Part shown: positions 43,797-52,719 of the stretch, one piece after another
How positions within the stretch are numbered: the first letter of the stretch is position 1
Layout of the letters: each line of letters begins with the position of its first letter
Source: JAEUMD01 sp050250815
GTDB taxonomy: Bacteria > Pseudomonadota > Alphaproteobacteria > Rhizobiales > Hyphomicrobiaceae
Assembly (NCBI GenBank): GCA_050250815.1
Contig: JBFWNY010000015.1
Span: 1-64,000 of the forward strand
Reading direction: 5' to 3'
Length of the DNA stretch: 64,000 bases
Position numbers and translations under genes: made by a program
The notes under the pieces: generated by a model
The model's database searches: none
What the model was told of the DNA's origin: nothing
The model's input: only the letters and a program-made list of their open reading frames with translations

Positions 43797-45470
43797 CTAT
43801 TTCGCTTTCCTGCGCCGCCGCTGGTCGCGCCAGGAGACGCGATAAAGATCAAAGCGCCGGTCCTTGAGGTTGCGCGTCGTGCCCGCCCCGCGCGCCGCGC
43901 GCAGATCGCCGATGTTGAGATCGGCGAACGCGATCGTCTCGGTGTTGGCCGCCGTGTCGGCGGCGATGCCGTCACGTGCAAAGGCGAAGTCGCACGGCGT
44001 CAGGATGCAGCTCTCGGCATAGTGGATGTCCATGTTCTCGACATTGGGTAGATTGCCGACAACGCCGGAAAGCACCACGTAGACCTGGTTCTCGATGGCG
44101 CGTGCATGGCAGCAGTAGCGCACGCGCAGGAAGCCGCGGCGCTCATCCGTGCAGAACGGAACGAACAGGATCATCGCGCCCTGGTCGGCCAGATGCCGCG
44201 CCATCTCTGGGAACTCGCTGTCGTAGCAGATCATCACGCCTATGGGCCCGCAGTCGGTATTGATGACCTCCGCGCGCGTGCCGCCCTTGATGTTCCACCA
44301 GTAGCTCTCCGATGGGGTTGGGTGGATCTTTTCCTGCGCATGCACCGATCCGTCGCGCAGGAAGACGTAGCAGACGTTCTTGATGTCGTCGTTGTCGTCG
44401 ATGATGGGGTGAGTGCCGCCGATAATGTTGATGTTGTAGGAGACGGCAAAGCCACTCATGAACTTGATGAACCAGTCGGTGTAGTCGGCGATGCGCTCAA
44501 CGCCCTCCTTGGGTTGCAGCGGCTTTTCCTCGAGCGACAGCAGTTGCAACGTGAAGTTCTCCGGAAAGACCACGAAGTCAGCGCGGTAGTCGGAGGCCAC
44601 GTCGACGAAGTACTCGATCTGCTTCTTAAACTCGTTCTTGTCCTCAAGTCCGCGCATCTGGAACTGCACGGTCGAAACGCGCACCGTCTGCTGCGGAGCG
44701 AGCCGGTCGTGCTTCTCGTGCTCGTCCGATTGGTAGCGCGGGTTCGTCCAGACCATGTGCGTCGCATTGCCGGCCGACGGCTGATCCTCGACGTCGTACT
44801 CCTCCAGCACGCCGATCGGCTCGAAGCCATTGGAGAGATGGAACGAGATCGTCTGGTCGCGCTGCTCGCGCGCCACCACGGCCTTCACGTAATCCAGCGG
44901 ATCGGGGAACTGCCGCCGCTTCCTCGCGTAGCCCGGCATGCGGCCCCCGAAAACTATGCCCTTGAGGCCCCATTCCTCGCACAGGTTGCGGCGCGCCGTG
45001 TAGAGGCGCTGTCCGATGCGCAGGCGGCGGTATGAGGGATCAACCGAAATTTCCATGCCGTAGAGATAGTCGCCTTCCGCATCATGGCGCGCGGCAAAGC
45101 CGTTGCCGGTGATCTCGTCCCACGTATGCGGCGCCAGCGCCACGTCGCTTGCAATGATGAACGTCGCGCAGTGACCAACAATGCGGCCGTCGTATTCGGC
45201 CACGAACTGCCCTTCGGGAAAATTGTTGATCTGGCCACGAATCATGCGCGGTGTCAGCGACGGGTTGGGCTTGTAGACGCGGCGTCCGAGTTCGGCGATG
45301 GCCTGCACGTCGCCGGCCCTGGCGCGGCGCACGATCAGCTTGGGTTTGGATACCGGCCCGGCGTTGCTCTCCCCCGCCCGGTCGGCGCCACTCCGCGCAG
45401 ACGCCGGCCGCGGCTCGGCTGCTTCGGCGCGGGCTGTCGTGCGGCGGCTGGTCGTACGTTCCGGGGGCAT
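43797..45470 (-). CDS. GNAT acetyltransferase fused to carbon-nitrogen hydrolase (nitrilase superfamily)
   Basis: Bifunctional protein of 557 residues. ATG 45470 is chosen for the AAAGGAG ten bases upstream. A basic, disordered leader covers 1-44. The GNAT domain is at about 45-225 (IVRRARAGDVQAIAELGRRVY, ISVDPSYRRLRIGQRLY). The C-N hydrolase domain is at about 260-540 with a complete Glu-Lys-Cys triad: Glu304 in VFPENF, Lys381 in AQEKIHP and Cys415 in MICYDSEFPE. The fusion is known in proteobacteria but its substrate is not. It is divergent from uvrA. Confidence 0.92.
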   Translation of the reverse strand: MPPERTTSRRTTARAEAAEPRPASARSGADRAGESNAGPVSKPKLIVRRARAGDVQAIAELGRRVYKPNPSLTPRMIRGQINNFPEGQFVAEYDGRIVGHCATFIIASDVALAPHTWDEITGNGFAARHDAEGDYLYGMEISVDPSYRRLRIGQRLYTARRNLCEEWGLKGIVFGGRMPGYARKRRQFPDPLDYVKAVVAREQRDQTISFHLSNGFEPIGVLEEYDVEDQPSAGNATHMVWTNPRYQSDEHEKHDRLAPQQTVRVSTVQFQMRGLEDKNEFKKQIEYFVDVASDYRADFVVFPENFTLQLLSLEEKPLQPKEGVERIADYTDWFIKFMSGFAVSYNINIIGGTHPIIDDNDDIKNVCYVFLRDGSVHAQEKIHPTPSESYWWNIKGGTRAEVINTDCGPIGVMICYDSEFPEMARHLADQGAMILFVPFCTDERRGFLRVRYCCHARAIENQVYVVLSGVVGNLPNVENMDIHYAESCILTPCDFAFARDGIAADTAANTETIAFADLNIGDLRAARGAGTTRNLKDRRFDLYRVSWRDQRRRRKAK

Positions 45471-45598
45471 CTGAAAAATTCTCCTTTGCGTCAATGTGTT
45501 ATCACAGCCCGGCGACACCCCGGCATGGGGTGCAACCGCACCCGGCCAACCCTGGTTCCAATTGCCGGCCGGACCTCCTTCGGATACCACGTTGCGCC

Positions 45599-48500
45599 AT
45601 GAGCAGGGCCCCCAAGAGCATGGCAAAATCCAAGTCCGTCACCCCGGCCGACCCCCAGCGGACCATCCACGTCCGTGGCGCGCGCGAGCATAATCTCAAG
45701 AACGTCGATCTTGAGATTCCGCGTGATGCGCTCGTCGTCTTCACGGGCCTGTCGGGCTCGGGCAAATCCTCGCTCGCGTTCGATACCATCTACGCCGAGG
45801 GCCAGCGCCGTTACGTGGAGAGCCTGTCGGCCTACGCGCGCCAGTTCCTCGAGATGATGCAGAAGCCCGACGTCGATCACATCGACGGACTGTCGCCGGC
45901 GATCTCCATCGAGCAGAAGACGACGAGCAAGAACCCGCGCTCGACCGTCGGCACTGTGACCGAAATCTACGACTACCTGCGCCTCCTGTTCGCGCGCGTC
46001 GGTGTGCCCTATTCGCCCGCAACCGGCCTGCCCATCGAAAGCCAGACCGTCAGCCAGATGGTCGACCGCGTTCTGGCGCTGCCTCAGGGCACGCGGCTCT
46101 ATCTGCTCGCGCCCATCTCGCGCGGCCGCAAGGGCGAGTTCAAGAAGGAGCTGGGTGAGTTGCAGAGGCGCGGCTTCCAGCGCGTCAAGATCGACGGCAC
46201 GTTCTACGAAATTGCGGAAGCGCCGAAGCTCGACAAGAAGTTCAAGCACGACATCGACGTCGTGATCGACCGCATCGTCGTGCGCGGCGACATCGCCTCG
46301 CGGCTGGCCGACAGCTTCGAGACCGCCCTCGCCCTGTCCGATGGACTGGCCTACGCGGAACTTGCCGACAAGCCGCTGCCAAAGTCAGAGACCGAGGGCG
46401 CCAACAAATCGAAGAACGACACGCACGAACGCATCACGTTCTCGGCGCGCTTTGCCTGCCCGGTGTCCGGCTTCACCATCGACGAGGTCGAACCGCGCCT
46501 GTTCTCGTTCAACGCGCCCGCCGGCGCCTGCCCGACATGCGACGGTCTTGGCACCGAATTGCAGTTCGAGCCAGACTTGGTCGTTCCGGACGGATCGCTG
46601 TCACTGGCGGAAGGCGCCGTCTACCCCTGGGCCAAGACGGGCGCGACTTCGCCCTACTACGAGCAGACGCTGGAGAGCCTCGCCCGTCACTACAAGGTGA
46701 AGATGGATACAACCTGGGAGCGGCTGCCCAAACACGTGCAACTCGCCATCCTCTACGGCTCGGGCGATGAGGAGATCAAGTTCACCTACTTCGATGGCGT
46801 TCGCGATTACACCACGCAGAAGACGTTCGAAGGCGTCATCGGCAACATCGAGCGGCGCTGGCGCGAGACGGACTCCGACTGGGTCCGTGACGAGCTGTCC
46901 CGCTACCAGGGATCGCGACCGTGCGACGCCTGCAGCGGCTACCGCCTCAAGCCGCAGGCGCTCGCCGTCAAGGTCGGGGGGAAGCACATCGGCGAGGTGG
47001 GCGACCTGTCGATCCGGGCGGCTAATCAATGGTTCGCCGAACTGCCAAAGGCGCTATCCAAGCAGCAGACCGAGATCGCCACGCGCATCCTCAAGGAGAT
47101 CACCGAGCGCCTGCGCTTTCTCAACGATGTCGGCCTCGAATACCTGACTCTGTCGCGCTCATCGGGCACGTTGTCGGGCGGCGAAAGCCAGCGCATCCGT
47201 TTGGCCTCCCAGATCGGCTCGGGCCTCACCGGCGTGCTCTACGTGCTGGACGAACCGTCCATCGGTCTGCACCAGCGCGACAACGACCGGCTGCTTGGCA
47301 CGCTGCGCCACCTGCGCGACCTGGGTAACACCGTCATCGTGGTGGAGCACGACGAGGACGCCATTCTCACCGCCGATCACGTCGTCGACATCGGGCCTGG
47401 AGCGGGCGTGCATGGCGGCGAAATCGTCTCCCAAGGCACGCCCGACGAGGTCATGGCCGATCCCGACAGCCTCACCGGGCAATATCTTTCCGGCGTGCGC
47501 CAGATCGCGGTGCCCAGGTCGCGCCGCCAGCCTCAGAAGGGCAAGTCACTCACCGTCGTCGGGGCGCGCTCGAACAACCTGAAGAACGTCACCGCGGAAA
47601 TTCCACTGGGTCTGCTCACCTGCATCACCGGCGTTTCGGGCGGCGGAAAATCGACGCTGCTCATCGATACGCTCTACAAGGCCGTCGCACGGCGTCTCAA
47701 CAACGCGCGCGAACACCCAGGCGAGCACGACAAGGTGCTGGGGCTCGAACACCTCGACAAGGTGATCGACATCGACCAGTCGCCAATCGGCCGGACACCC
47801 CGCTCCAACCCGGCGACCTATACCGGCGCCTTCACGCCGATCCGCGAGTGGTTCGCAGGCCTTCCCGACGCGAAGACGCGCGGATACGCGCCCGGGCGCT
47901 TCTCCTTCAATGTCAAAGGCGGACGCTGCGAGGCCTGCCAGGGCGACGGAGTCATCAAGATCGAGATGCACTTCCTGCCCGACGTCTACGTGACCTGCGA
48001 CCAGTGCAAGGGCAAGCGCTACAACCGCGAGACGCTAGAGGTGCGCTTCCGGGACAAGTCGATCGCCGACGTGCTCGACATGACGGTCGAGGAAGGCGCG
48101 GCCTTCTTCAAGGCGGTGCCCTCGATCCGCGACAAGATGGAAACGCTCGCCCGCGTCGGACTGGGCTACATCCACATCGGCCAGCAGGCGACGACGCTGT
48201 CGGGCGGCGAGGCGCAGCGCATCAAGCTCGCCAAGGAGCTGTCGCGCCGCGCCACGGGACGCACGCTCTACATCCTCGACGAACCGACGACCGGCCTGCA
48301 CTTCCACGACGTCGCCAAGCTGCTCGAGGTGCTGCACGAGCTGGCCGACGCCGGCAACACCGTTGTCGTCATCGAGCACAATCTGGAGGTGATCAAGACG
48401 GCCGACTGGATCATCGACCTGGGCCCCGAGGGCGGCGACGGCGGCGGCGAGATCGTGGTGGCCGGCACGCCCGAAGACGTGGCCGGCTGTGCCGCGAGCT

Positions 48501-48610
48501 ACACTGGCCGCTATCTGAAGGAACTTCTCGGACGGCGCGCAAAAGGCGCGGCTTCGGCTGCGAAGGCCAAGACCGCCCGCAACGGTAGACGCCCGCAAGC
48601 GGCGGAGTGA
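45599..48610 (+). CDS. uvrA: Excinuclease ABC subunit A
   Basis: Damage-recognition ATPase of nucleotide excision repair, 1003 residues from ATG 45599 (ATG 45620 is equally possible; neither has a strong ribosome-binding site). Two ABC modules: Walker A GLSGSGKSSLAFDT and GVSGGGKSTLLIDT, signatures LSGGESQRIRLASQIG and LSGGEAQRIKLAKELS. The C-terminal zinc finger is intact (CEACQGDG ... CDQCKGKRYN). The first zinc module has CPVSG then CPTCDG, so one Cys is Ser; I believe this is common in Alphaproteobacteria. No LexA box is visible in the 128 bases upstream. Confidence 0.97.
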   Translation: MSRAPKSMAKSKSVTPADPQRTIHVRGAREHNLKNVDLEIPRDALVVFTGLSGSGKSSLAFDTIYAEGQRRYVESLSAYARQFLEMMQKPDVDHIDGLSPAISIEQKTTSKNPRSTVGTVTEIYDYLRLLFARVGVPYSPATGLPIESQTVSQMVDRVLALPQGTRLYLLAPISRGRKGEFKKELGELQRRGFQRVKIDGTFYEIAEAPKLDKKFKHDIDVVIDRIVVRGDIASRLADSFETALALSDGLAYAELADKPLPKSETEGANKSKNDTHERITFSARFACPVSGFTIDEVEPRLFSFNAPAGACPTCDGLGTELQFEPDLVVPDGSLSLAEGAVYPWAKTGATSPYYEQTLESLARHYKVKMDTTWERLPKHVQLAILYGSGDEEIKFTYFDGVRDYTTQKTFEGVIGNIERRWRETDSDWVRDELSRYQGSRPCDACSGYRLKPQALAVKVGGKHIGEVGDLSIRAANQWFAELPKALSKQQTEIATRILKEITERLRFLNDVGLEYLTLSRSSGTLSGGESQRIRLASQIGSGLTGVLYVLDEPSIGLHQRDNDRLLGTLRHLRDLGNTVIVVEHDEDAILTADHVVDIGPGAGVHGGEIVSQGTPDEVMADPDSLTGQYLSGVRQIAVPRSRRQPQKGKSLTVVGARSNNLKNVTAEIPLGLLTCITGVSGGGKSTLLIDTLYKAVARRLNNAREHPGEHDKVLGLEHLDKVIDIDQSPIGRTPRSNPATYTGAFTPIREWFAGLPDAKTRGYAPGRFSFNVKGGRCEACQGDGVIKIEMHFLPDVYVTCDQCKGKRYNRETLEVRFRDKSIADVLDMTVEEGAAFFKAVPSIRDKMETLARVGLGYIHIGQQATTLSGGEAQRIKLAKELSRRATGRTLYILDEPTTGLHFHDVAKLLEVLHELADAGNTVVVIEHNLEVIKTADWIIDLGPEGGDGGGEIVVAGTPEDVAGCAASYTGRYLKELLGRRAKGAASAAKAKTARNGRRPQAAE

Positions 48611-48642
48611 CAACGCAGCCGATCGATCGGAGCAGCAGCCCC

Positions 48643-49125
48643 ATGTCGACCGCGGGACCCGATGGCTCACCCGGCACCAAAACGCTGACGTTCGATGATC
48701 TTCACGTCGGACAGCGCTTTCTCAGCGGCGAGCACACGATCACAGCCGAGGAGATCAAGGACTTTGCGCGCACTTACGACCCGCAAGGCTTCCACCTCGA
48801 CGAGGATGCGGCTCGAGGAACGTTGTTCGAGGGGCTCGCCGCAAGCGGCTGGCACACCGCGGCCATCACAATGCGCCTCGTCGTGCAGTCCTTCCCGATC
48901 GCCGGCGGCGTGATCGGCGCCGGTGGCGAACTCGTCTGGCCGCGCCCCACGCGACCGGGCGACACGCTGCGGGTGGAAATCGAAATACTGGAACTGCACC
49001 CGTCCCGGTCGCGCCCCGACCGCGGTAGCGCGCTGCTCCGCAACACCACGCTGAACCAGCATGGACATGCGGTTCAAACGTTCACTGTCCGCGTGCCGCT
49101 GCCGCGCAGGTCCGCGGCGGACTAG
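48643..49125 (+). CDS. MaoC-like dehydratase (hot-dog fold)
   Basis: Hot-dog fold protein of 160 residues from ATG 48643, which has GGAG upstream. A GTG at 48607 overlapping the uvrA stop (GTGA) would add 12 residues. The hydratase motif region is TITAEEIKDFARTYDPQGFHLDEDAA (Asp-x4-His type), then GLAASGWHTAAITMRL and VWPRPTRPGDTLRVEIEI. The substrate is probably an enoyl thioester. It follows uvrA directly. Confidence 0.85.
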   Translation: MSTAGPDGSPGTKTLTFDDLHVGQRFLSGEHTITAEEIKDFARTYDPQGFHLDEDAARGTLFEGLAASGWHTAAITMRLVVQSFPIAGGVIGAGGELVWPRPTRPGDTLRVEIEILELHPSRSRPDRGSALLRNTTLNQHGHAVQTFTVRVPLPRRSAAD

Positions 49126-49160
49126 GGCCTCGCCTCCGCGGGTGGGAACCGTTTGCTCAC

Positions 49161-49421
49161 GGGATCGACCCCGACGCCGCCAGGTTCGATCCGGCTTCCG
49201 AGTTCACATCGCCCGCCGACCTCGTTGCGTCGACAGGTCTGACGCGCGGCCAGAAGATCGCGGCGCTCGAACGCTGGGCGCAGCAGAGCCTCGACCGCCT
49301 CGCGGCGACGAGCGAGGGTATGGCGACGCAGCTAACGTCGGGGCGCGACACGGGGGAACTCGACGCCGTCAACGCCGCGATCGAAATGCTCAAATGTGCA
49401 CCTGAAACGGGCGCGAGCTGA
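49161..49421 (+). pseudogene. Small conserved alphaproteobacterial protein without a usable start codon
   Basis: The frame ending at TGA 49419 reads IDPDAARFDPASEF, SPADLVASTGLTRGQKIAALERW, DRLAATSEGM and ELDAVNAAIEMLK. This fits a family of 70-90-residue alphaproteobacterial proteins with the pattern LT-x-EQKI-x-x-L-x-RW and EEGM. The frame is open back to 49029, but no ATG, GTG or TTG occurs before the internal ATG at 49320, which is past the conserved core. Either a mutation removed the start (ATC at 49164 is where the protein would begin), or there is a frameshift near 49150, or a non-standard start is used. Confidence 0.6.
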
Positions 49422-49631
49422 CGGCAGCAGCGCGCATCGCCCGCAGCCCCGCGATTGCAGGGGCGAGTGCAAGGCAAGCTCCGCTTTGACGCCAGCGGTT
49501 ACAATTTAGCAAGCAGGTCAAAGCCATGCTGCTGCCTCAGTTGGCATCGATCAACGCCCTGGTGGGCGGGAGGATCGATTCGGGCGAGCGACGCAAATTC
49601 GCGCCGCCTCGCTGATGCCGCGGAGGCGACC

Positions 49632-49871
49632 ATGACCCACATGCTCGATGCATTGCGTGATGCGTTCACCCAAACCCGGATCAAGGCGGAGACCATCCGC
49701 AAGCTCGAACTCCTGACGGGAGCCCGTGTCGATCCAGCGTTCATTTCCGAGCACGGGCACGAGTTGTGCTGCCGTTGCGGCTACGACACCGGCGTGCCAG
49801 CGCTGACACCGATCTTTCAACGGCACCGGTACGTCACCGGCGTCGGCCAGTTCTGCCGCAACTGCTACTGA
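49632..49871 (+). CDS. Small Cys-rich protein, possible zinc-ribbon
   Basis: Protein of 79 residues. ATG 49632 has GGAGG six bases upstream. The N-terminal half is helical (LDALRDAFTQTRIKAETIRKLEL). The C-terminal half carries Cys-Cys-x-Cys (LCCRCGYDTG) and ends with CRNCY, so four or five Cys could bind one zinc. I do not recognise the family. It stands alone, convergent with the Lrp-type gene. Confidence 0.65.
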   Translation: MTHMLDALRDAFTQTRIKAETIRKLELLTGARVDPAFISEHGHELCCRCGYDTGVPALTPIFQRHRYVTGVGQFCRNCY

Positions 49872-49902
49872 GTCCGCTGGCAGGCGGACGGCATGGACCG
49901 AG

Positions 49903-50394
49903 CTAGCCGCTTTCGCCTTGCCGGTTCGCACGCTTCGCGAACTCCAGCGGCAACTCTGTCGTGTACTTGATCTGCTCCATCGCGAAGGCGGACGACACCT
50001 TGGCGATCTCTATGCGCTCGATGAGCTTCTTATAGAAGACGTCGTAGGCGGCGATGTCGGGCACGACCACGCGCAGCAGATAATCGATGTCGCCGGACAT
50101 GCGGTAGAACTCCACGACCTCCGGAAAGTCGACCACGGCGCCGTGGAACCGTTCCAGCCAGGCAAGCGAGTGCTGGTCGGTCTTGATCGATACGAACACC
50201 GTCACGCCGGCATTGACCGCGGCCGGATCGAGCAGCGCCACGCGCCGACGGATGACGCCCGCCTCTTCGAGCTTCTGGATGCGGCGCCAGCACGGCGTGG
50301 TGGACAGCCCCACTTCCTTGCCGATCTCAGCGACGGGGCGGGTCGAGTCCTCCTGGAGCAGACCGAGTATCTTGATGTCCATGTCGTCCAGCAT
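49903..50394 (-). CDS. Lrp/AsnC family transcriptional regulator
   Basis: Regulator of 163 residues from ATG 50394 (GGGAGGG upstream). The HTH is at 1-55 (MDIKILGLLQEDSTRPVAEIG, STTPCWRRIQKLEEAGVIRRR). The RAM effector domain follows (VFVSIKTDQHSLAWLERFHG, VVEFYRMSGDIDYLLRVVVPD, YTTELPLEF). It probably responds to an amino acid. It is divergent from the TIGR01244 gene, sharing under 190 bases. Confidence 0.93.
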   Translation of the reverse strand: MLDDMDIKILGLLQEDSTRPVAEIGKEVGLSTTPCWRRIQKLEEAGVIRRRVALLDPAAVNAGVTVFVSIKTDQHSLAWLERFHGAVVDFPEVVEFYRMSGDIDYLLRVVVPDIAAYDVFYKKLIERIEIAKVSSAFAMEQIKYTTELPLEFAKRANRQGESG

Positions 50395-50580
50395 GACGGG
50401 TGCCCTCCCGGAGGCATCAGATTTCCTTCTCCTCCCCATCTAGGATGATTTTTTCGCTCTGTCGATAGATAGACGGATAAATTGGTATTTTTTTGCCGCC
50501 CTGTGCCCTCCGTCCCTTGTTTCGCGTCTCATGACCGCGATATCTTGGGGACAAGCCGACACGCTTATCGGAGCCCCGTC

Positions 50581-51093
50581 ATGACCGAGATCGTCTACAT
50601 CACGCCGGAATTCGCAGTGACGGGTGCGCTTGGCCCGGACGATTTCGCTGAGATCGCGGGACGAGGCTTCCGTGCCATCATCAACAACCGCCCCGAAGGC
50701 GAGGAGGAGGGGCAGCTGTCCGCCCAGGCCGCCGCACCGCTCGCTTGGCGCCACGGTCTCGTGTACCGCCACATTCCCGCCGGCAAGCTCGATCTGTTCA
50801 CCGACGCCGTCGTCGGGGCGACCGAGGATGCGCTGGCCAACCTCGAAGGCCCGGTGCTGGCGCACTGCAAGTCGGGCTTGCGTTCGGCCATCGTCTGGGC
50901 CGCCGCGCGTGCGCGCCACATCCCAGTCGACGATATTCTGGCCGCGCTCGAAGGCGCGGAATTCGATCTCGACTTCCTGCGCGACGATCTGGAACAGCAG
51001 GCCGATCGGGCACGCTGGATGCCGGCCGCAACCGCTGCCGCCGAAGCCCAGACGCGCGCTCAGGCCGCAGCGGAAGGCCGCGCGGCCGCGTGA
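50581..51093 (+). CDS. TIGR01244 family sulfurtransferase/phosphatase-like protein (DUF442)
   Basis: Protein of 170 residues from ATG 50581. It has the dual-specificity-phosphatase-like fold with the catalytic loop AHCKSGLRSAIVW (HCxxGxRS) at about 100-110 and a preceding INNRPEGEEEGQ. In related proteins this domain is fused to a metallo-beta-lactamase persulfide dioxygenase (Blh), linking it to sulfide metabolism and biofilm growth. Here it is a single domain, and its Lrp-type neighbour is divergent. Confidence 0.9.
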   Translation: MTEIVYITPEFAVTGALGPDDFAEIAGRGFRAIINNRPEGEEEGQLSAQAAAPLAWRHGLVYRHIPAGKLDLFTDAVVGATEDALANLEGPVLAHCKSGLRSAIVWAAARARHIPVDDILAALEGAEFDLDFLRDDLEQQADRARWMPAATAAAEAQTRAQAAAEGRAAA

Positions 51094-51129
51094 TGATGGC
51101 GTGGCGACGCGCGTGCGCCGCCACCATCA
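51094..51129. terminator. Hairpin between convergent TIGR01244 and glycosylase genes
   Basis: TGATGG (51094-51099) pairs with CCATCA (51124-51129), continued by TGGCG/CGCCA after a two-base bulge. There is no T-run. Confidence 0.4.
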
Positions 51130-51786
51130 GCCAGAAAGCGCCTGCGCCACCTGCGCACGCAGCGCCGCAACCGCTTCGGCTTCAAACCACGCATTGCGCT
51201 TGAGCCACCCGTTGTTGCGCCAGGACGGATGCGGGATCGCAAGCATCCGGGGCCCCGCGGCATCGAGACGAAGGTCGCTCTCAAAGCTGCGTCGCACAAG
51301 ATCGGCCATGCTCTCGCGCTGCGGAATGTGCCAGCGGTGCGCGTAGCCCCCGACGAGAACGGCGAGCCTGATCGCGCTCAAATGCATGAGGACCGGAGCG
51401 CGCCAATGCACAGCGCATTCGGTGCGCGGCGGCAGGTCGCCGCCCTTGGCGTCCAGCCCGGGAAAGCAGAACCCCATCGGCACCACCGCCACGCGTGCTG
51501 GATCGTAGAAGGCCTCGGAGCTGAGCCCCAGCCACGCGCGCAGGCGGTCGCCGGATGGATCGGTGAATGGGCGGCCTGAGGCATGCACCCTGGTTCCGGG
51601 CGCCTGACCGGTGATCAACAGCCGGGCACGCGGGTCAGCCTGCAGGACAGGACGTGGCTCATGCGGCAGCGGCGATCCCACCGGCTGATCCCGGCAGATC
51701 CGGCAGCGGGCTATGCGGTCCAATAGCGAAGCGAATGCCGCATCGCCGCTGGCGGGCGGGGAACCGCCGCAGGAGCCCGACGTCAT
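51127..51786 (-). CDS. Uracil-DNA glycosylase family protein
   Basis: Protein of 219 residues from ATG 51786 (GTG 51792 possible). It has the UDG superfamily pattern: ARCRICRDQPVG near the N-terminus, LLITGQAPGTRVHASGRPFTDPSGDRLRAWLG for the first motif, and LAIPHPSWRNNGW for the second. The missing water-activating Asp (GQAPG) and the retained HPS resemble the family 4/5-like or unassigned UDG group found in many proteobacteria. Activity on uracil is not assured. Confidence 0.87.
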   Translation of the reverse strand: MTSGSCGGSPPASGDAAFASLLDRIARCRICRDQPVGSPLPHEPRPVLQADPRARLLITGQAPGTRVHASGRPFTDPSGDRLRAWLGLSSEAFYDPARVAVVPMGFCFPGLDAKGGDLPPRTECAVHWRAPVLMHLSAIRLAVLVGGYAHRWHIPQRESMADLVRRSFESDLRLDAAGPRMLAIPHPSWRNNGWLKRNAWFEAEAVAALRAQVAQALSG

Positions 51787-51847
51787 GGCCACACCGCACG
51801 AACAGACCGGATGGCAGCCTCACTGCAGATCTGGCTCGCTTCCCGCA

Positions 51848-52594
51848 TCACTCGATATGCAGGACCAGACCGTCTTCGGCGATCAGGATGCGATCGTTTT
51901 CGACCCGCCGCACCTGCTCCAGCATCGCGGGCCCCATATGCGTGAGCATGACTTGGCGCGCGGTGATGCGCGGCATGTTTTCCTCGATTACACGCCACGA
52001 CATGTGAAACTTGGTCGGCGGCTCGTAGCCGTAGCATTCGCTGATGTAGAGGTTGGCGTCCGCGGAAACTTCGATCAGCGCGTCAACCCATTCCGTATCG
52101 CCGGAGAAGGCGAGGACGCGACCGTCCACCTCGATGCGCAGGGCATGCGACGGTGCCCCCGAAGGATGGCGCACCAGGAAGGCCGATACTGTCAAACCGG
52201 CGATGCGCATCGGCGTGCCGGCCTCGATCTCGTGAAACTGGAGCTTGAAGTTCTCCGGATCGGCGGAGGATGTCGGAAAAAGCACCTCGCAGGCTTGCCG
52301 GTAGCGTTCCTCGATCCCGCGCGGCCCCACGACGTCGAGCGGTGCGGTGCGCCGGGAGACGTGCTTGGCATGCAGCATCCACCAGACGAGGCCGCCGAAA
52401 TGGTCGCCGTGCAGGTGCGAGATCAGGATCGTCCCGACGCGGTTGGGATCGAGCCCCAGGCCGTTGAAACCGATGACGGACGTGGTGCCACAATCGATCA
52501 GGAAGTTGCCGCTGCTCGCGGCAACGTGAAAGCACGTCTGCAGGCGCCCACCCGAGCCGAACGCGTCGCCCGAACCGATGACCGTCAATTTCAT
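51848..52594 (-). CDS. MBL-fold metallohydrolase (RNase Z-like/AtsA type)
   Basis: Beta-lactamase-fold hydrolase of 248 residues; the start at ATG 52594 gives MKLTVIGSGDAFGSGGR, the usual first strand. Metal ligands: SHLHGDHFGG (HxHxDH), VRHPSGAPSHAL, FSGDTEWVD and LTHMGPAM. The substrate is unknown. It lies on the same strand as the glycosylase gene with a 61-base gap. Confidence 0.92.
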   Translation of the reverse strand: MKLTVIGSGDAFGSGGRLQTCFHVAASSGNFLIDCGTTSVIGFNGLGLDPNRVGTILISHLHGDHFGGLVWWMLHAKHVSRRTAPLDVVGPRGIEERYRQACEVLFPTSSADPENFKLQFHEIEAGTPMRIAGLTVSAFLVRHPSGAPSHALRIEVDGRVLAFSGDTEWVDALIEVSADANLYISECYGYEPPTKFHMSWRVIEENMPRITARQVMLTHMGPAMLEQVRRVENDRILIAEDGLVLHIE

Positions 52595-52719
52595 CGGAGT
52601 ACCATCCGACCAGTCTCCCAACCGTCGCTTCTAGCCCACCACGGCTCCGAGCGCTGTTCCCTGGGGAACATCTGCCGCCTTGCGACGACAAACGCAACGG
52701 TCCCGGGCGAACTTCGGGC

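Noticed and set aside
46453..46548. Missing Cys in the first zinc module of UvrA
   Set aside because: CPVSG is, as far as I recall, frequent in alphaproteobacterial UvrA and the other zinc finger is intact; noted in the gene entry only.
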